NCBI GenBank assembly: GCA_020441995.1
Contig: JAGRLC010000083.1
Span: 1 to 45,326 of the forward strand
Direction of reading: 5' to 3'
DNA: 45,326 nt
Origin: Rhodobiaceae bacterium
GTDB lineage: Bacteria > Pseudomonadota > Alphaproteobacteria > Rhizobiales > Tepidamorphaceae
The notes under the pieces are model-generated. The model saw only the letters and a list, made by a program, of their open reading frames with translations. It was not told the DNA's origin and made no database searches. The translations under genes and the position numbers were made by a program. Every line of letters starts with the position of its first letter. The first letter of the stretch is position 1. Positions 27,300-35,916 of the stretch are shown piece by piece.

Positions 27300-28760
27300 T
27301 TATGTGCGGCGGCGTTCGATGCGTTCGGTGAACCAGCCTATCAGCTTTTGCCAGATCTCGTCCTTTCCGGCGGCGTCTTCCACACCGTGATCGAGGTTGG
27401 GGTTGTCATTGACCTCGATGACGAACACGCCGTCCGGTGTCTGCTTGATGTCGACGCCGTAAAGCCCGTTGCCGATAAGCCGCGCCGCCTTCACGCCGGT
27501 CTCGACGACATCGGCGGGCGCATCGGCAAGTGTGAAGGTCTTGAACGAGCCTTCGTCCGGCCCGCCGCGCCGGTCGTGATTGACGATTTGCCAGTGCGAC
27601 TTGGCCATCATGTACTGGCAGGCGAACAGCGGTTCGCCGCCAAGCACGCCGATACGCCAGTCATAGGCCGTCGGCATGAATTTCTGCGCGATCAGCAGGT
27701 CGGTTTCGTCGAACCAGTTGCTGGCCAGTTTTTCGAAGGCCTCGCGGTTCTCCACCTTCTTCACCCCGCGCGAGAACGAACCGTCGGGGATTTTCACGAC
27801 AATCGGGTAGTCCAGTTCGCTCTCAGCCTTCGCGATATCGGCGGTCGACGACAGCATGACCGTGGGCGGCATCTGGATGCCGGCGGATTCCAGCAGTTCC
27901 TTCAGGTACAGCTTGTTGGTGCAGCGGATCATCGAGACAGGATCGTCGATGACCGGAATGCCTTCCTGCTGCGCGCGCTGGGCGAAACGGAAGGTATGGT
28001 TCTTGATCGTCGTTGTCTCGCGGATGAACAGGGCGTCGTATTCCGACAGCCGCGACAGATCCTTCTTGGTGATCAGGTCGATTTCCACGTCCATCTTTTC
28101 GGCAACGCGGGCAAGATGCTTCAGCGAACCCTTGGATGAGGGCGGCAGTTCCTCGTTCGGATCGTGCAGAACGGCGAAGGTATAGCGCGGCGGCGTCTTG
28201 ACCTTCGGCCCCCGCCAGTCGCGCCGCGTGTAGCGCGCCATGGCCTCGAACAGGAATTCGCGCTCCGCGCCTTCAAGTTTGTTGATGGCAAGCGGCCTGA
28301 TCCGCTCGATGCGGGTCCACTCGCCGGACTCGAGCGCAACTTCCAGGACCGGCGCGCGGAACCAGTCGAAGACCAGCCGCCCGAAGCGTTCCCATTGCGG
28401 CTCGCGGCATTCCCCGCAGCACAGCAGAATGCGTTCAGGTGCTGGGCCGTTTTTGCGGATCAGCGCGTTGAGCAGGTCTTCCAGTTCGGGGATCGCGTTC
28501 TCATAGGCCTTGCGCGACGACAGGCTAAGCATGGTTTCAACCGTCGGGATGACCCGGTGGCGGCGCGCCTCGGCAAGCAGCGAGGCGTAATAGCCCTTGC
28601 CCTGATAGGCGAAGCTGCGGGCGAGATTGATGATCTTCGGCCGGTCGCCGCGAAACAGATGCGGACGGCTGAGGTAATCCTTTGTGGTGACCACCTTGTG
28701 CGGTGTGTCGGCGTTTGGCAGGTCTTTTTCGACGTCAACGAGGATCAGCCATCCGGCCAT
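27300..28760 (-). CDS. RLAN-domain RimK-like ATP-grasp ligase
   Basis: A 486-residue predicted carboxylate-amine/thiol ligase. The N-terminal ~150 residues (MAGWLILVDVEKDLP to about VLEVAL) correspond to the RLAN domain found only with this class of RimK-like enzymes, and contain LLCCGECREPQW. The C-terminal ATP-grasp domain has YDALFIRETTTIKNHTFR, IPVIDDPVSMIRCTNKLYL, PIVVKIPDGSFSRGVKKV and the metal-binding VIEVNDNPNLDHGVED. Iyer and colleagues predicted from genome context that such ligases act with the GNAT-peptidase protein in peptide or amino-acid ligation; the substrate is unknown. The start is 2 nt after the stop of that upstream partner, so coupling is strong. Confidence 0.92.
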   Translation of the reverse strand: MAGWLILVDVEKDLPNADTPHKVVTTKDYLSRPHLFRGDRPKIINLARSFAYQGKGYYASLLAEARRHRVIPTVETMLSLSSRKAYENAIPELEDLLNALIRKNGPAPERILLCCGECREPQWERFGRLVFDWFRAPVLEVALESGEWTRIERIRPLAINKLEGAEREFLFEAMARYTRRDWRGPKVKTPPRYTFAVLHDPNEELPPSSKGSLKHLARVAEKMDVEIDLITKKDLSRLSEYDALFIRETTTIKNHTFRFAQRAQQEGIPVIDDPVSMIRCTNKLYLKELLESAGIQMPPTVMLSSTADIAKAESELDYPIVVKIPDGSFSRGVKKVENREAFEKLASNWFDETDLLIAQKFMPTAYDWRIGVLGGEPLFACQYMMAKSHWQIVNHDRRGGPDEGSFKTFTLADAPADVVETGVKAARLIGNGLYGVDIKQTPDGVFVIEVNDNPNLDHGVEDAAGKDEIWQKLIGWFTERIERRRT

Positions 28761-28762
28761 CG

Positions 28763-29878
28763 CTATTGGTCTTTCCTTATGATGATCGCTGCGCTTAACC
28801 GGTCTTTGCCGAATCGCGCCATGCGGTCGAATTCCTCAAATGGTATGGGCAGGTTTGCGGCATCTGTAAGAGTCTCGCCGCGTTTGTCCTCGACCCATGG
28901 GTCGTGGATGAAAATATGGTTGTCCTGCGCCGCATAGGCAAAGACCCAGTGCGGCACTTTTTTGCCGAACATGCGGTAGCCGGAGATCAGCACGATGGCC
29001 GCTGCGCCGTCATCCAATTCTCCGGTCAATTCCGCAGATGTCAGCGTTCCGATCTCGACGTCGATCCCGCGTGCCGTAACCTGCTTGCGGAAATCTTCCT
29101 GAACAACCCTCATGACCTTGCGCTTGTCTTCGTTGCGCACCGTGTCGAGGAACAGATTGCCCTTGCGCGAGACCCGTATGGCGGGTTTCAGGCCCATGTC
29201 GGCCAGTTGCAGCGCCAGACCGTAAGGGCCGCAACCGCCAAGCCCCGATGCCATGTAGATCATCGTTGCCGCGCGCCAGATGCGGATTTCGTCGGCGATG
29301 GATGGCACGTAGGACGGTTCGAACCGCGCCTTTGCCATCATCACGCTGGCAGCGCCGCAGGTGAAGTCGGTGCGCTGTTCGTAGAACATTGGCGAGGGGG
29401 GCGGATTCTCGGATCTCAGGATTCTTTCGAACCGCAGCGCCGCCGAATGGTCTTCGTAATAATTCTCGTGCCGCCCGAACTGGCGGTAGCCATGCGCCTT
29501 GTAGAGCCGGATCGCGCTTGCGTTGTCCTCGCGCACCTCAAGGCGCATGACGAAGCGGCCGGCCTCGAAAGCGGCGGCCTCAGCCCGCTTGAGCAGTTCC
29601 AGGCCGATGTTGCGGCCACGGAAGCGGTCGTCGACGGCGATGGAGTAAAGCCGGGCCAGCGCGGTGCCTTCGCGGTAGAGGATCAGGGCATAGCCCGTCA
29701 GCGTGTCTTCCGACATCGCGACGATGCATTGCGCGGTCGGAGAGCGCAGGAACTGGCGGAACGAGCGCCGCGAAATCTTGTCGGCGTCGAAACACGCGTT
29801 TTCCAGCGCCACGAGCGGTTCGAGATCGTCGATCCGCGCGGGCCGGTATTGGGGGGCTGAATGTATGGATGCGTCCAT
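28763..29878 (-). CDS. GNAT acetyltransferase fused to C39-like cysteine peptidase
   Basis: A 371-residue two-domain protein. Residues 10-150 are a GNAT fold (LYSIAVDDRFRGRNIGLELL is the acetyl-CoA loop, ASAIRLYKAHGYRQFG the end), close in style to RimI. Residues 163-371 are a papain-like C39 peptidase domain: Q168 and C174 in YEQRTDFTCGAAS, H310 in PHWVFAY and D326 in IHDPW give a complete oxyanion Gln plus Cys-His-Asp triad. There is no signal peptide or ABC module, unlike bacteriocin exporters. ATG 29878 has GGAGG 8 nt upstream; the frame reaches 29926 without support. It heads an operon with the RLAN ATP-grasp ligase. Confidence 0.93.
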   Translation of the reverse strand: MDASIHSAPQYRPARIDDLEPLVALENACFDADKISRRSFRQFLRSPTAQCIVAMSEDTLTGYALILYREGTALARLYSIAVDDRFRGRNIGLELLKRAEAAAFEAGRFVMRLEVREDNASAIRLYKAHGYRQFGRHENYYEDHSAALRFERILRSENPPPSPMFYEQRTDFTCGAASVMMAKARFEPSYVPSIADEIRIWRAATMIYMASGLGGCGPYGLALQLADMGLKPAIRVSRKGNLFLDTVRNEDKRKVMRVVQEDFRKQVTARGIDVEIGTLTSAELTGELDDGAAAIVLISGYRMFGKKVPHWVFAYAAQDNHIFIHDPWVEDKRGETLTDAANLPIPFEEFDRMARFGKDRLSAAIIIRKDQ

Positions 29879-29965
29879 TGCGGGCGCCTCCAGCGCCCAA
29901 CAAAAAATATCGGCGCTGCGATACACCCATGCAAGGGGCTGCGCAATCGAAATCGTGGAACGGGC

Positions 29966-30943
29966 CTAGCCCGCCAGCAGGCAGTCCGCAACCAGCCCGG
30001 CAAAGAGAATCCAGCCGAAATCCCGGTTGGAGCGGAACAGCATCAGGCAGCGCGGCCCGTTGTCGATGTCGAGTGTCGCGACCTGCCAGATCAGGTGGCC
30101 GCCCGCGCAGGCAAGACCCGCGTAAGCAGGCCAGTGCAGACCGGCAAACCAGAAGGCCGCAGCCCACATCGCAATCGCGATTCCATAGAACAGACCGATC
30201 CCGGCATGGGAGTGATCGGCGAACAGGCGCGCGGTGGATTTGACGCCGATAATGGCATCGTCGCGGCGGTCCTGGTGGGCGTAGATCGTATCGTAGCCGA
30301 TGGTCCAGGCGATGCCGCCGAGATAGAGGAAGACCGGCGCCCAGCCCAGTTCGCCCTGCGTTGCCGCCCAGCCGACGAGCGCGCCCCAGTTGAAGGCGAA
30401 ACCGAGCACGAGCTGCGGCCATGACATGATCCGCTTCATGAACGGATAGATCGCCACCACCACCAGCGAACAGATGCCAAGCACAATCGTGAACAGGTTG
30501 AACTGCAACAGCACGGCAAGGCCGGCGAGGCTCTGGACGACGGCGAATGCGAGCGCCTGTTTGGCGCTGACCGCGCCGGAGGGAATGGGCCGCATCTTGG
30601 TGCGCTCCACGCCGGCGTCGATATCGCGGTCGACAATGTCGTTATAGGTGCAGCCGGCGCCGCGCATCGCGATGGCGCCGATCGTGAACAAGGCGAGATG
30701 CCACAGGTTCGGGTAATCGGCGCCCCTGTGCGCCGCGACCATCGCCGCCGACCACCAGCACGGCCACATCAGCAGCCACCAGCCGATAGGCCGGTCCCAG
30801 CGCGCCAGCCGCGCGTAGGGCTTCAGCCAATCCGGGGCAAAACGCGTGACCCAGTGGCCGCGCACCGCATCGGCGGGGATGAGCGCATCGGTGCCGCTCT
30901 TTGGACTAAAGTCGGAAATCTCGCGCTCCCGTATGGTTACCAA
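29966..30943 (-). CDS. ubiA: 4-hydroxybenzoate polyprenyltransferase
   Basis: Membrane prenyltransferase of ubiquinone synthesis that attaches the polyprenyl tail to 4-hydroxybenzoate. The two Asp-rich motifs are present: NDIVDRDIDAGVERTKMRP and DTIYAHQDRRDD, along with RWDRPIGWWLLMWPCWW and about eight to nine membrane helices. 325 residues from TTG 30943 (AAGG nearby); an in-frame GTG at 30862 would remove an N-terminal stretch that is poorly conserved in UbiA proteins, so the start is uncertain. Divergent from the chemotaxis receptor. The expression context is solitary. Confidence 0.95.
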   Translation of the reverse strand: MVTIREREISDFSPKSGTDALIPADAVRGHWVTRFAPDWLKPYARLARWDRPIGWWLLMWPCWWSAAMVAAHRGADYPNLWHLALFTIGAIAMRGAGCTYNDIVDRDIDAGVERTKMRPIPSGAVSAKQALAFAVVQSLAGLAVLLQFNLFTIVLGICSLVVVAIYPFMKRIMSWPQLVLGFAFNWGALVGWAATQGELGWAPVFLYLGGIAWTIGYDTIYAHQDRRDDAIIGVKSTARLFADHSHAGIGLFYGIAIAMWAAAFWFAGLHWPAYAGLACAGGHLIWQVATLDIDNGPRCLMLFRSNRDFGWILFAGLVADCLLAG

Positions 30944-31006
30944 ACCTTAAAGCCTTGTTCCGCATAGTGATACGCTGATGTGCCATCACGAGAAAGGGAT
31001 GCGGCC

Positions 31007-32464
31007 ATGTCCTTCGGGGATATTGCCCAGGCCGAAAATATCGCTGTGGGTGAGACAGACGTAGCAGAAGAGGCGAAACCGGAAAACCGGGCGGATTCGT
31101 CATTTGCGAAACTGGCGCATGCGCTCAGCGAAATCGGCCTCGATATGGCAGAGGTCGCCGGCATCATCACCGATGCGGCGGGCAAAACCGCTTCGCTTGA
31201 ATGCGATTTCGGAGAGATCGCCGAATCTGCCGCCAACACCCAGACCATGACCAGCATGATCCGGGACGCTGTGAAGGAATCCACTGAGGTTGCGGAGAAG
31301 ACGGGGGCGGAAGTCTCTCGCTCGCAGGATGCCATGCAGCAGGCTAGCGCCCAGATCGGTTCGCTGGTCGATGCCGTGGCAAAGATCACCGATCAGCTTC
31401 AGGGGCTTCAGTCGGCGCTTGAAAGCGTGCGCGATGTGTCCGGCTCCATTGACGCGATTGCCCGCCAGACGAACTTGCTGGCGCTGAACGCCACCATCGA
31501 GGCGGCACGCGCGGGCGAGGCCGGCAAGGGCTTTGCCGTGGTTGCCGGCGAGGTGAAACAGCTGGCCAGCCAGACCAGCTCCGCAACCAAGAAGATCGAG
31601 GAGACCCTGGCCGAGCTGAATAACGAGGCCGAAGTGTTGATCGGACTTGGCGAAACGGCGGTGGAATGCGTGTCTTCCGTGCGTGAATCCACATCCAGCC
31701 TCGATGAGGTTGTTGGCAGTCTTGGTACGGCAATGGAGCAGATCAACAATGCCTCGGGCATGATCCGCGATGGCGTTGAGGGCATTGACGGTTCGACAGC
31801 AACTTTGTCGGAGCGCATCAACGCCATGCACGACATGGTTTCGGCCAGCGTTGAGACCTTCAAGGGAGCCTCGGAACGCATCGCTCAAACAGTCGACAAA
31901 ACCGATGGGGTCGTCGGCGGGGTTGCCGTATCGGGGGCGGATATCGAAGACGCTCCGATGATCCGCACGGTTCGGGACGTTGCGGCGGAGATATCCGCGG
32001 CCCTCGAGGCGGAGGTCGATGCGGGGCGCATTTCCATGGCCGATCTGTTCGACCAGGACTATCAGCCGGTTCCCGGCTCCGATCCGCAACAGGTCACAAC
32101 GCGCGCAACCGAATTCACGGACAGCATTCTGCCGAAATTCCAGGAGCCTGTTGCGGAAGGCAACGCGCAGATTGTCTTCTGCGCGGCGGTCGACACGAAC
32201 GGCTACCTGCCAACGCACAACGCGAAATTTTCAAAGCCGCAAGGTAACGATCCGGTCTGGAACGCCGCCAACTGCCGCAACAGGCGCATCTTCGACGACA
32301 AGGTGGGCTTGCGCGCGGGCAACAACACCGAACCTTATCTGCTTCAGACCTACCGCCGCGACATGGGCGGCGGCAATTACGCGCTGATGAAGGACGTGTC
32401 GGCCCCGATCATGGTCAAAGGTCGTCACTGGGGCGGCTTGCGGCTGGCCTACAAGCCGAGCTAA
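31007..32464 (+). CDS. Soluble methyl-accepting chemotaxis protein with C-terminal sensor
   Basis: A 485-residue receptor with no membrane helix and no HAMP. Helical coiled-coil fills about 30-315, with the CheA/CheW-contact hairpin tip [19 protein letters not shown] at 149-167 and [17 protein letters not shown] following. The C-terminal 318-485 is a sensor-like domain with [37 protein letters not shown] and [11 protein letters not shown], a pattern seen in cytoplasmic receptors of alphaproteobacteria and in Cache-type modules. The order signalling-then-sensing is inverted relative to classical receptors. No CheR/CheB tethering pentapeptide ends the protein. ATG 31007 with AAGGGA upstream is preferred over GTG 30980. 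Confidence 0.93.
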   Translation: MSFGDIAQAENIAVGETDVAEEAKPENRADSSFAKLAHALSEIGLDMAEVAGIITDAAGKTASLECDFGEIAESAANTQTMTSMIRDAVKESTEVAEKTGAEVSRSQDAMQQASAQIGSLVDAVAKITDQLQGLQSALESVRDVSGSIDAIARQTNLLALNATIEAARAGEAGKGFAVVAGEVKQLASQTSSATKKIEETLAELNNEAEVLIGLGETAVECVSSVRESTSSLDEVVGSLGTAMEQINNASGMIRDGVEGIDGSTATLSERINAMHDMVSASVETFKGASERIAQTVDKTDGVVGGVAVSGADIEDAPMIRTVRDVAAEISAALEAEVDAGRISMADLFDQDYQPVPGSDPQQVTTRATEFTDSILPKFQEPVAEGNAQIVFCAAVDTNGYLPTHNAKFSKPQGNDPVWNAANCRNRRIFDDKVGLRAGNNTEPYLLQTYRRDMGGGNYALMKDVSAPIMVKGRHWGGLRLAYKPS

Positions 32465-32471
32465 GTCCGGA

Positions 32472-33062
32472 TTAGCGCCGGCAGGACACCACTTCGATCT
32501 CCCCATAGCGGGTTCGTGGCCGGTCGGCCCACTCGATGTCGCAGGTCATGTTCTGCATGAAGGCATCGCTCAGCATCCGGTCGATTTCCGCGTAGAGCGG
32601 ATTGTCTTTCCAAAGGCATGCCCATCCGCGGAACGATCCGGGAATCTGGGGTTGGGTCTGGATGCACGCCCCGCGCTCGTTTCCGGCGCGGGAATTGTAG
32701 TGCAGGCGCGCGATACGGGCGTTCTGGATGCCGGGTGAAGCCTGCTGCCCGCCGCCACCGCCGCCGGGCTGCCCGCCACCTGCCTGCTTGTAACCGGAGA
32801 CGCAGCAACCGTTGTCGGACTTCAGCCAGATGGCTTCCTTAAGACGGCACTGGTTGACACCCTGGATGTAGGACCAGCCGACACAGCGGTCGTTGTTGTC
32901 GCACCGCCTCTGGCAGTTTTGCCATCTGGGGTTCTGAAGGGTCCGGACTTCGACATCGGGGCCGAAGAAGATCGTGTTGTTCTCCTGAGCGTACGCTGGA
33001 GCGGCAAGGGATGCGCTCAACAACATCAATGCAGCTGCCATGCAGCAAACATAACGGATCAT
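32472..33062 (-). CDS. Secreted PAN-domain, cysteine-rich protein
   Basis: A 196-residue exported protein. Residues 1-26 are a signal peptide (MIRYVCCMAAALMLLSASLA, cut near APAYAQ). Residues 30-95 form a PAN/apple-like domain: CQRRCDNNDRCVGWSYIQG and QCRLKEAIW are characteristic, with CC following. A Gly/Gln linker (95-108) leads to a second part with Cys133, Cys149, Cys174 and Cys194 and WACLWKDNPLYAEIDRML, not recognised. PAN domains bind carbohydrate or protein. GGAGG lies 8 nt before ATG 33062. Convergent with the receptor gene, 7 nt apart; the role is unknown. Confidence 0.88.
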   Translation of the reverse strand: MIRYVCCMAAALMLLSASLAAPAYAQENNTIFFGPDVEVRTLQNPRWQNCQRRCDNNDRCVGWSYIQGVNQCRLKEAIWLKSDNGCCVSGYKQAGGGQPGGGGGGQQASPGIQNARIARLHYNSRAGNERGACIQTQPQIPGSFRGWACLWKDNPLYAEIDRMLSDAFMQNMTCDIEWADRPRTRYGEIEVVSCRR

Positions 33063-33142
33063 CGACGGCTCCTCCCGATTCTGTTTGCGCCAAGCCTGCG
33101 TGCCAACGCACGCAGCGTCAACTTGTTTGGCGGATCGGGAGG

Positions 33143-33604
33143 TCACGTGTTTGCGATGCGCTTGCTCATGAAGCGGCTGCCGCGGTCGCGGTAGCCGGTG
33201 CGGCGGTAAAGCGCGGCGGCTGGATTTTCGCCCATAACCTCAAGATGGATCGCAACCAGACCGTTGGATGCCGCCCAATCTTCGAGTTCGCGCAGAATAG
33301 CCGTCCCGTATCCTTTGCCGCGTGCGTCCGGGCGGATGTAGATTTCATCGAGGATCGTGTCGTGACCGCCAAACTCGATCGAGAAGCTGTGGCACAGGAT
33401 AACATAGCCGATGGTCTCTGCGTCCGTTTCAATCATGAAGGCCTGGCCGAGCGAGGAGTCCGACAGCAGTTTTTCCAGCACCGGGCGCACCGGGTTTTCC
33501 AGCGCGTGCCCGTCCTCGGCGTTGAAGGTGGCGATCATCTCGCAGAGCGCGTCGAGATCGTCTGCCTGTGCAGCGCGCAGCAGGCTTGTGTTGTTCGTTG
33601 TCAT
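33143..33604 (-). CDS. GNAT-family N-acetyltransferase
   Basis: A 153-residue single-domain GNAT. The CoA-binding motif is IYIRPDARGKGYGTAIL (RGKGYG), preceded by GYVILCHSFSIEFGGHDTILDEI and followed by HLEVMGENPAAALYRRTGYRDRG. The pattern resembles acetyltransferases for small amines such as spermidine or amino-glycosides but no substrate can be assigned. It is divergent from rsmE, with only 17-18 nt between the two start codons, so their promoters must overlap each other or lie inside the coding regions. Confidence 0.92.
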   Translation of the reverse strand: MTTNNTSLLRAAQADDLDALCEMIATFNAEDGHALENPVRPVLEKLLSDSSLGQAFMIETDAETIGYVILCHSFSIEFGGHDTILDEIYIRPDARGKGYGTAILRELEDWAASNGLVAIHLEVMGENPAAALYRRTGYRDRGSRFMSKRIANT

Positions 33605-33622
33605 GCGTCACAGGTCCGCAAC

Positions 33623-34405
33623 ATGAAACAGCGCGAAGAAAACGGTTCCGGCTCAATATCCGACAATGGCGGCGGGCGCCATATTCCGCGCCTGTTCGTC
33701 GATGCGCCCCTGGGCGAAGGCTTGCAGGTTGGGCTGGAGCGCGATCAGGTCCACCGCCTCGTCAATGTCATGCGGCGCAAGGCCGGCGATCCCGTTCTCG
33801 TGTTCAATGGCCGCGACGGGGAATGGAAGGGTGAACTGGCGCAGGTCACCAGGAAGGCGGCGGTGCTGGACCTCAAGAGCCTGCTGCGGCCTCAACCCGT
33901 GCCGGCGGATATCACGCTCGCATTCGCGCCATTGAAGCATGCCCGGCTCGATTACGTGGCCCAGAAGGCCGCCGAGATGGGCGTAAGACGGATCGTTCCG
34001 GTGATCACGCGCCACACGGTGTCAGGCAAGTTCAACGCGGAGCGTTTTCTGGCAAACGTGATCGAGGGTGCCGAACAATGCGGCGTGCTGTGGATCGCCG
34101 GGGTGGACAAACCGGTGCCGCTGGAGCGTTTCCTTGCAGATCTCGATGCGTCGCAAACGCTTGTCTTCTGCGATGAGGCTGCAGAGGCCGCAAACCCGGT
34201 TGACGCCCTTGCAGATGCGCGTCCGCCCCTGACCGTTCTGATCGGTCCGGAAGGCGGCTTCTCGTCTGATGAGCGCGAAGCCTTGCGTGCGCTCGAGGCC
34301 GCTATACCTGTCTCGCTCGGCCCCCGCATCATGCGCGCGGATACCGCGATCGTTGCGGCCCTGGCCCTCGTTCAGTGCGCTTGCGGCGATTGGCAAGGCC
34401 TCTAG
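33623..34405 (+). CDS. rsmE: 16S rRNA (uracil1498-N3)-methyltransferase RsmE
   Basis: SPOUT-class methyltransferase acting on U1498 of 16S rRNA. Seen: PRLFVDAPL, RDQVHRLVNVMRRKAGDPVLVFNGRDGEW (PUA-like RNA-binding part), APLKHARLDYVAQKAAEMGVRRIVPV, and the SAM-binding knot LIGPEGGFSSDE with LGPRIMRADTA. 260 residues. ATG 33623 was chosen because it gives a family-sized N-terminus; the open frame back to 33011 overlaps the two neighbouring minus-strand genes and has no homology. The next gene, gshA, is 140 nt downstream; that gap has only a short palindrome (ATTGCG-TT-CGCAAT at 34473). Confidence 0.96.
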   Translation: MKQREENGSGSISDNGGGRHIPRLFVDAPLGEGLQVGLERDQVHRLVNVMRRKAGDPVLVFNGRDGEWKGELAQVTRKAAVLDLKSLLRPQPVPADITLAFAPLKHARLDYVAQKAAEMGVRRIVPVITRHTVSGKFNAERFLANVIEGAEQCGVLWIAGVDKPVPLERFLADLDASQTLVFCDEAAEAANPVDALADARPPLTVLIGPEGGFSSDEREALRALEAAIPVSLGPRIMRADTAIVAALALVQCACGDWQGL

Positions 34406-34545
34406 CTGCCTTTGTGACGCATGGGGGAATTGCGTTCAGGCGCTTGTCTGCGCCCCGCATGGGAGCTAACTGATTGCGTTCGCAATGGCCTTGAAGTGCC
34501 AGCGCCCCAATCAGGCAAGAATGCGACATCTAGGGAGACGACTGT

Positions 34546-35916
34546 ATGGCGCGTGATCGCGATGACCTTACACCGATCACATCGCGTGCGGAGCTGATCG
34601 AGGAATTGTCCGCCGGCTGCAAGCCGAAGGCGGATTTCCGGATCGGCACCGAGCACGAGAAGTTCGGCTTCCGGCTGATGGACAAGAGCCCTGTCGAATA
34701 CGAGGGCGACTATGGCATCCGCGCGCTGCTTGAAAACATGCAGGCGGTGCTGCGCTGGGAGCCGATCCTCGATGAAGGGCGGATCATCGGCCTGACCGAT
34801 CCGATTGGCGGCGGCGCGATCTCGCTGGAGCCGGGCGGTCAGTTCGAACTCTCCGGCGCACCGCTTGAGTCGATCCACCAGACCTGCCGCGAGGTGCATT
34901 CCCATCTCGCCCAGGTGCGCGAAGCGGCCGACCGCCTCGGCATCGGTTTCCTCGGGCTTGGCGTGTCGCCGAAATGGACGCGCGCCGAAACGCCGATGAT
35001 GCCCAAGAGCCGCTACCGCATCATGACCAACTACATGCCCAAGGTCGGTTCCAAGGGCCTCGACATGATGTACCGCACCTGCACCGTGCAGGTGAATCTG
35101 GACTTTTCCTCGGAAGCCGATATGGTGCGCAAGATGCGCGTCGGCATTGCGCTTCAGCCGATTGCGACCGCCCTGTTTGCCAATTCCCCGTTCCTGGAGG
35201 GCAAGCCGAACGGCTTCCTGTCCTACCGCAGCGAGATCTGGCGCGACGTCGACAACGACCGTTCCGGCATGTTGCCCTTTGTTTTCGACGAGGGCTTCGG
35301 TTTCGAACGCTACGTCGATTATGCCCTTGATGTGCCGATGTATTTCGTCAAACGCGGCAGCACCTACCACGATGTTGCCGGGCAATCGTTCCGTGACTTG
35401 CTCGATGGCCGCCTGCCGGGTTTGCCCGGTGAAAAAGCGATGCGGTCGGATTGGGTCAATCACCTCTCGACCATTTTCCCGGAAGTGCGTCTGAAGCGCT
35501 TTCTGGAGATGCGCGGCGCCGATGGCAGCCCGTGGCGCGGCATCTGCGCACTGCCGGCGCTGTTCGTCGGGTTGATGTATGACGAGACCGCCCTTGATGC
35601 GGCAAGCGATCTGATCAGCGATTGGACCGAGTGCGAACGCCAGCGTATGCGCGACAATGTTCCGCGCACCGCATTGAAGACGAAGTTCCGCAAGACCACC
35701 GTGCAGGAGATCGCCAGGGAAGTGGTTCAGATCGCGACCGACGGACTCAAGCGGCGCGCCTTTGCCCATGGAGGCGAGGCGGACGAGACCCGCTTCATCG
35801 AGCCGCTGGCGGAAATCGCCGAAACCGGCGTGACCAATGCCGAGCGCTTGCTGGAGCGCTATCACAACGAATGGAAGGGCGATATCGACCGGGTATTCGT
35901 CGAGGAAGCCTATTGA
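34546..35916 (+). CDS. gshA: Glutamate-cysteine ligase, plant/proteobacterial type
   Basis: Makes gamma-glutamylcysteine, the first step of glutathione synthesis. The 456-residue sequence is of the class shared by plants and alphaproteobacteria (GCS2): FRIGTEHEKFGF, SLEPGGQFELSGAP, MTNYMPKVGSKGLDMMYRTCTVQVNLDF, YRSEIWRDVDNDRSGMLPF, HLSTIFPEVRLKRFLEMRGAD. AGGGAGA precedes ATG 34546. The regulatory disulfide cysteines of the plant enzyme cannot be confirmed by eye. Stop and EamA start overlap by one base (TGATG), so they are coupled. Confidence 0.95.
   Translation: MARDRDDLTPITSRAELIEELSAGCKPKADFRIGTEHEKFGFRLMDKSPVEYEGDYGIRALLENMQAVLRWEPILDEGRIIGLTDPIGGGAISLEPGGQFELSGAPLESIHQTCREVHSHLAQVREAADRLGIGFLGLGVSPKWTRAETPMMPKSRYRIMTNYMPKVGSKGLDMMYRTCTVQVNLDFSSEADMVRKMRVGIALQPIATALFANSPFLEGKPNGFLSYRSEIWRDVDNDRSGMLPFVFDEGFGFERYVDYALDVPMYFVKRGSTYHDVAGQSFRDLLDGRLPGLPGEKAMRSDWVNHLSTIFPEVRLKRFLEMRGADGSPWRGICALPALFVGLMYDETALDAASDLISDWTECERQRMRDNVPRTALKTKFRKTTVQEIAREVVQIATDGLKRRAFAHGGEADETRFIEPLAEIAETGVTNAERLLERYHNEWKGDIDRVFVEEAY

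Noticed and set aside
33011..33622. N-terminal extension of rsmE
   Set aside because: It runs through the PAN and GNAT genes on the other strand; RsmE homology begins after ATG 33623.
34473..34486. ATTGCG-TT-CGCAAT palindrome in front of gshA
   Set aside because: Short 6-bp arms with no promoter element near; chance is as likely as function.
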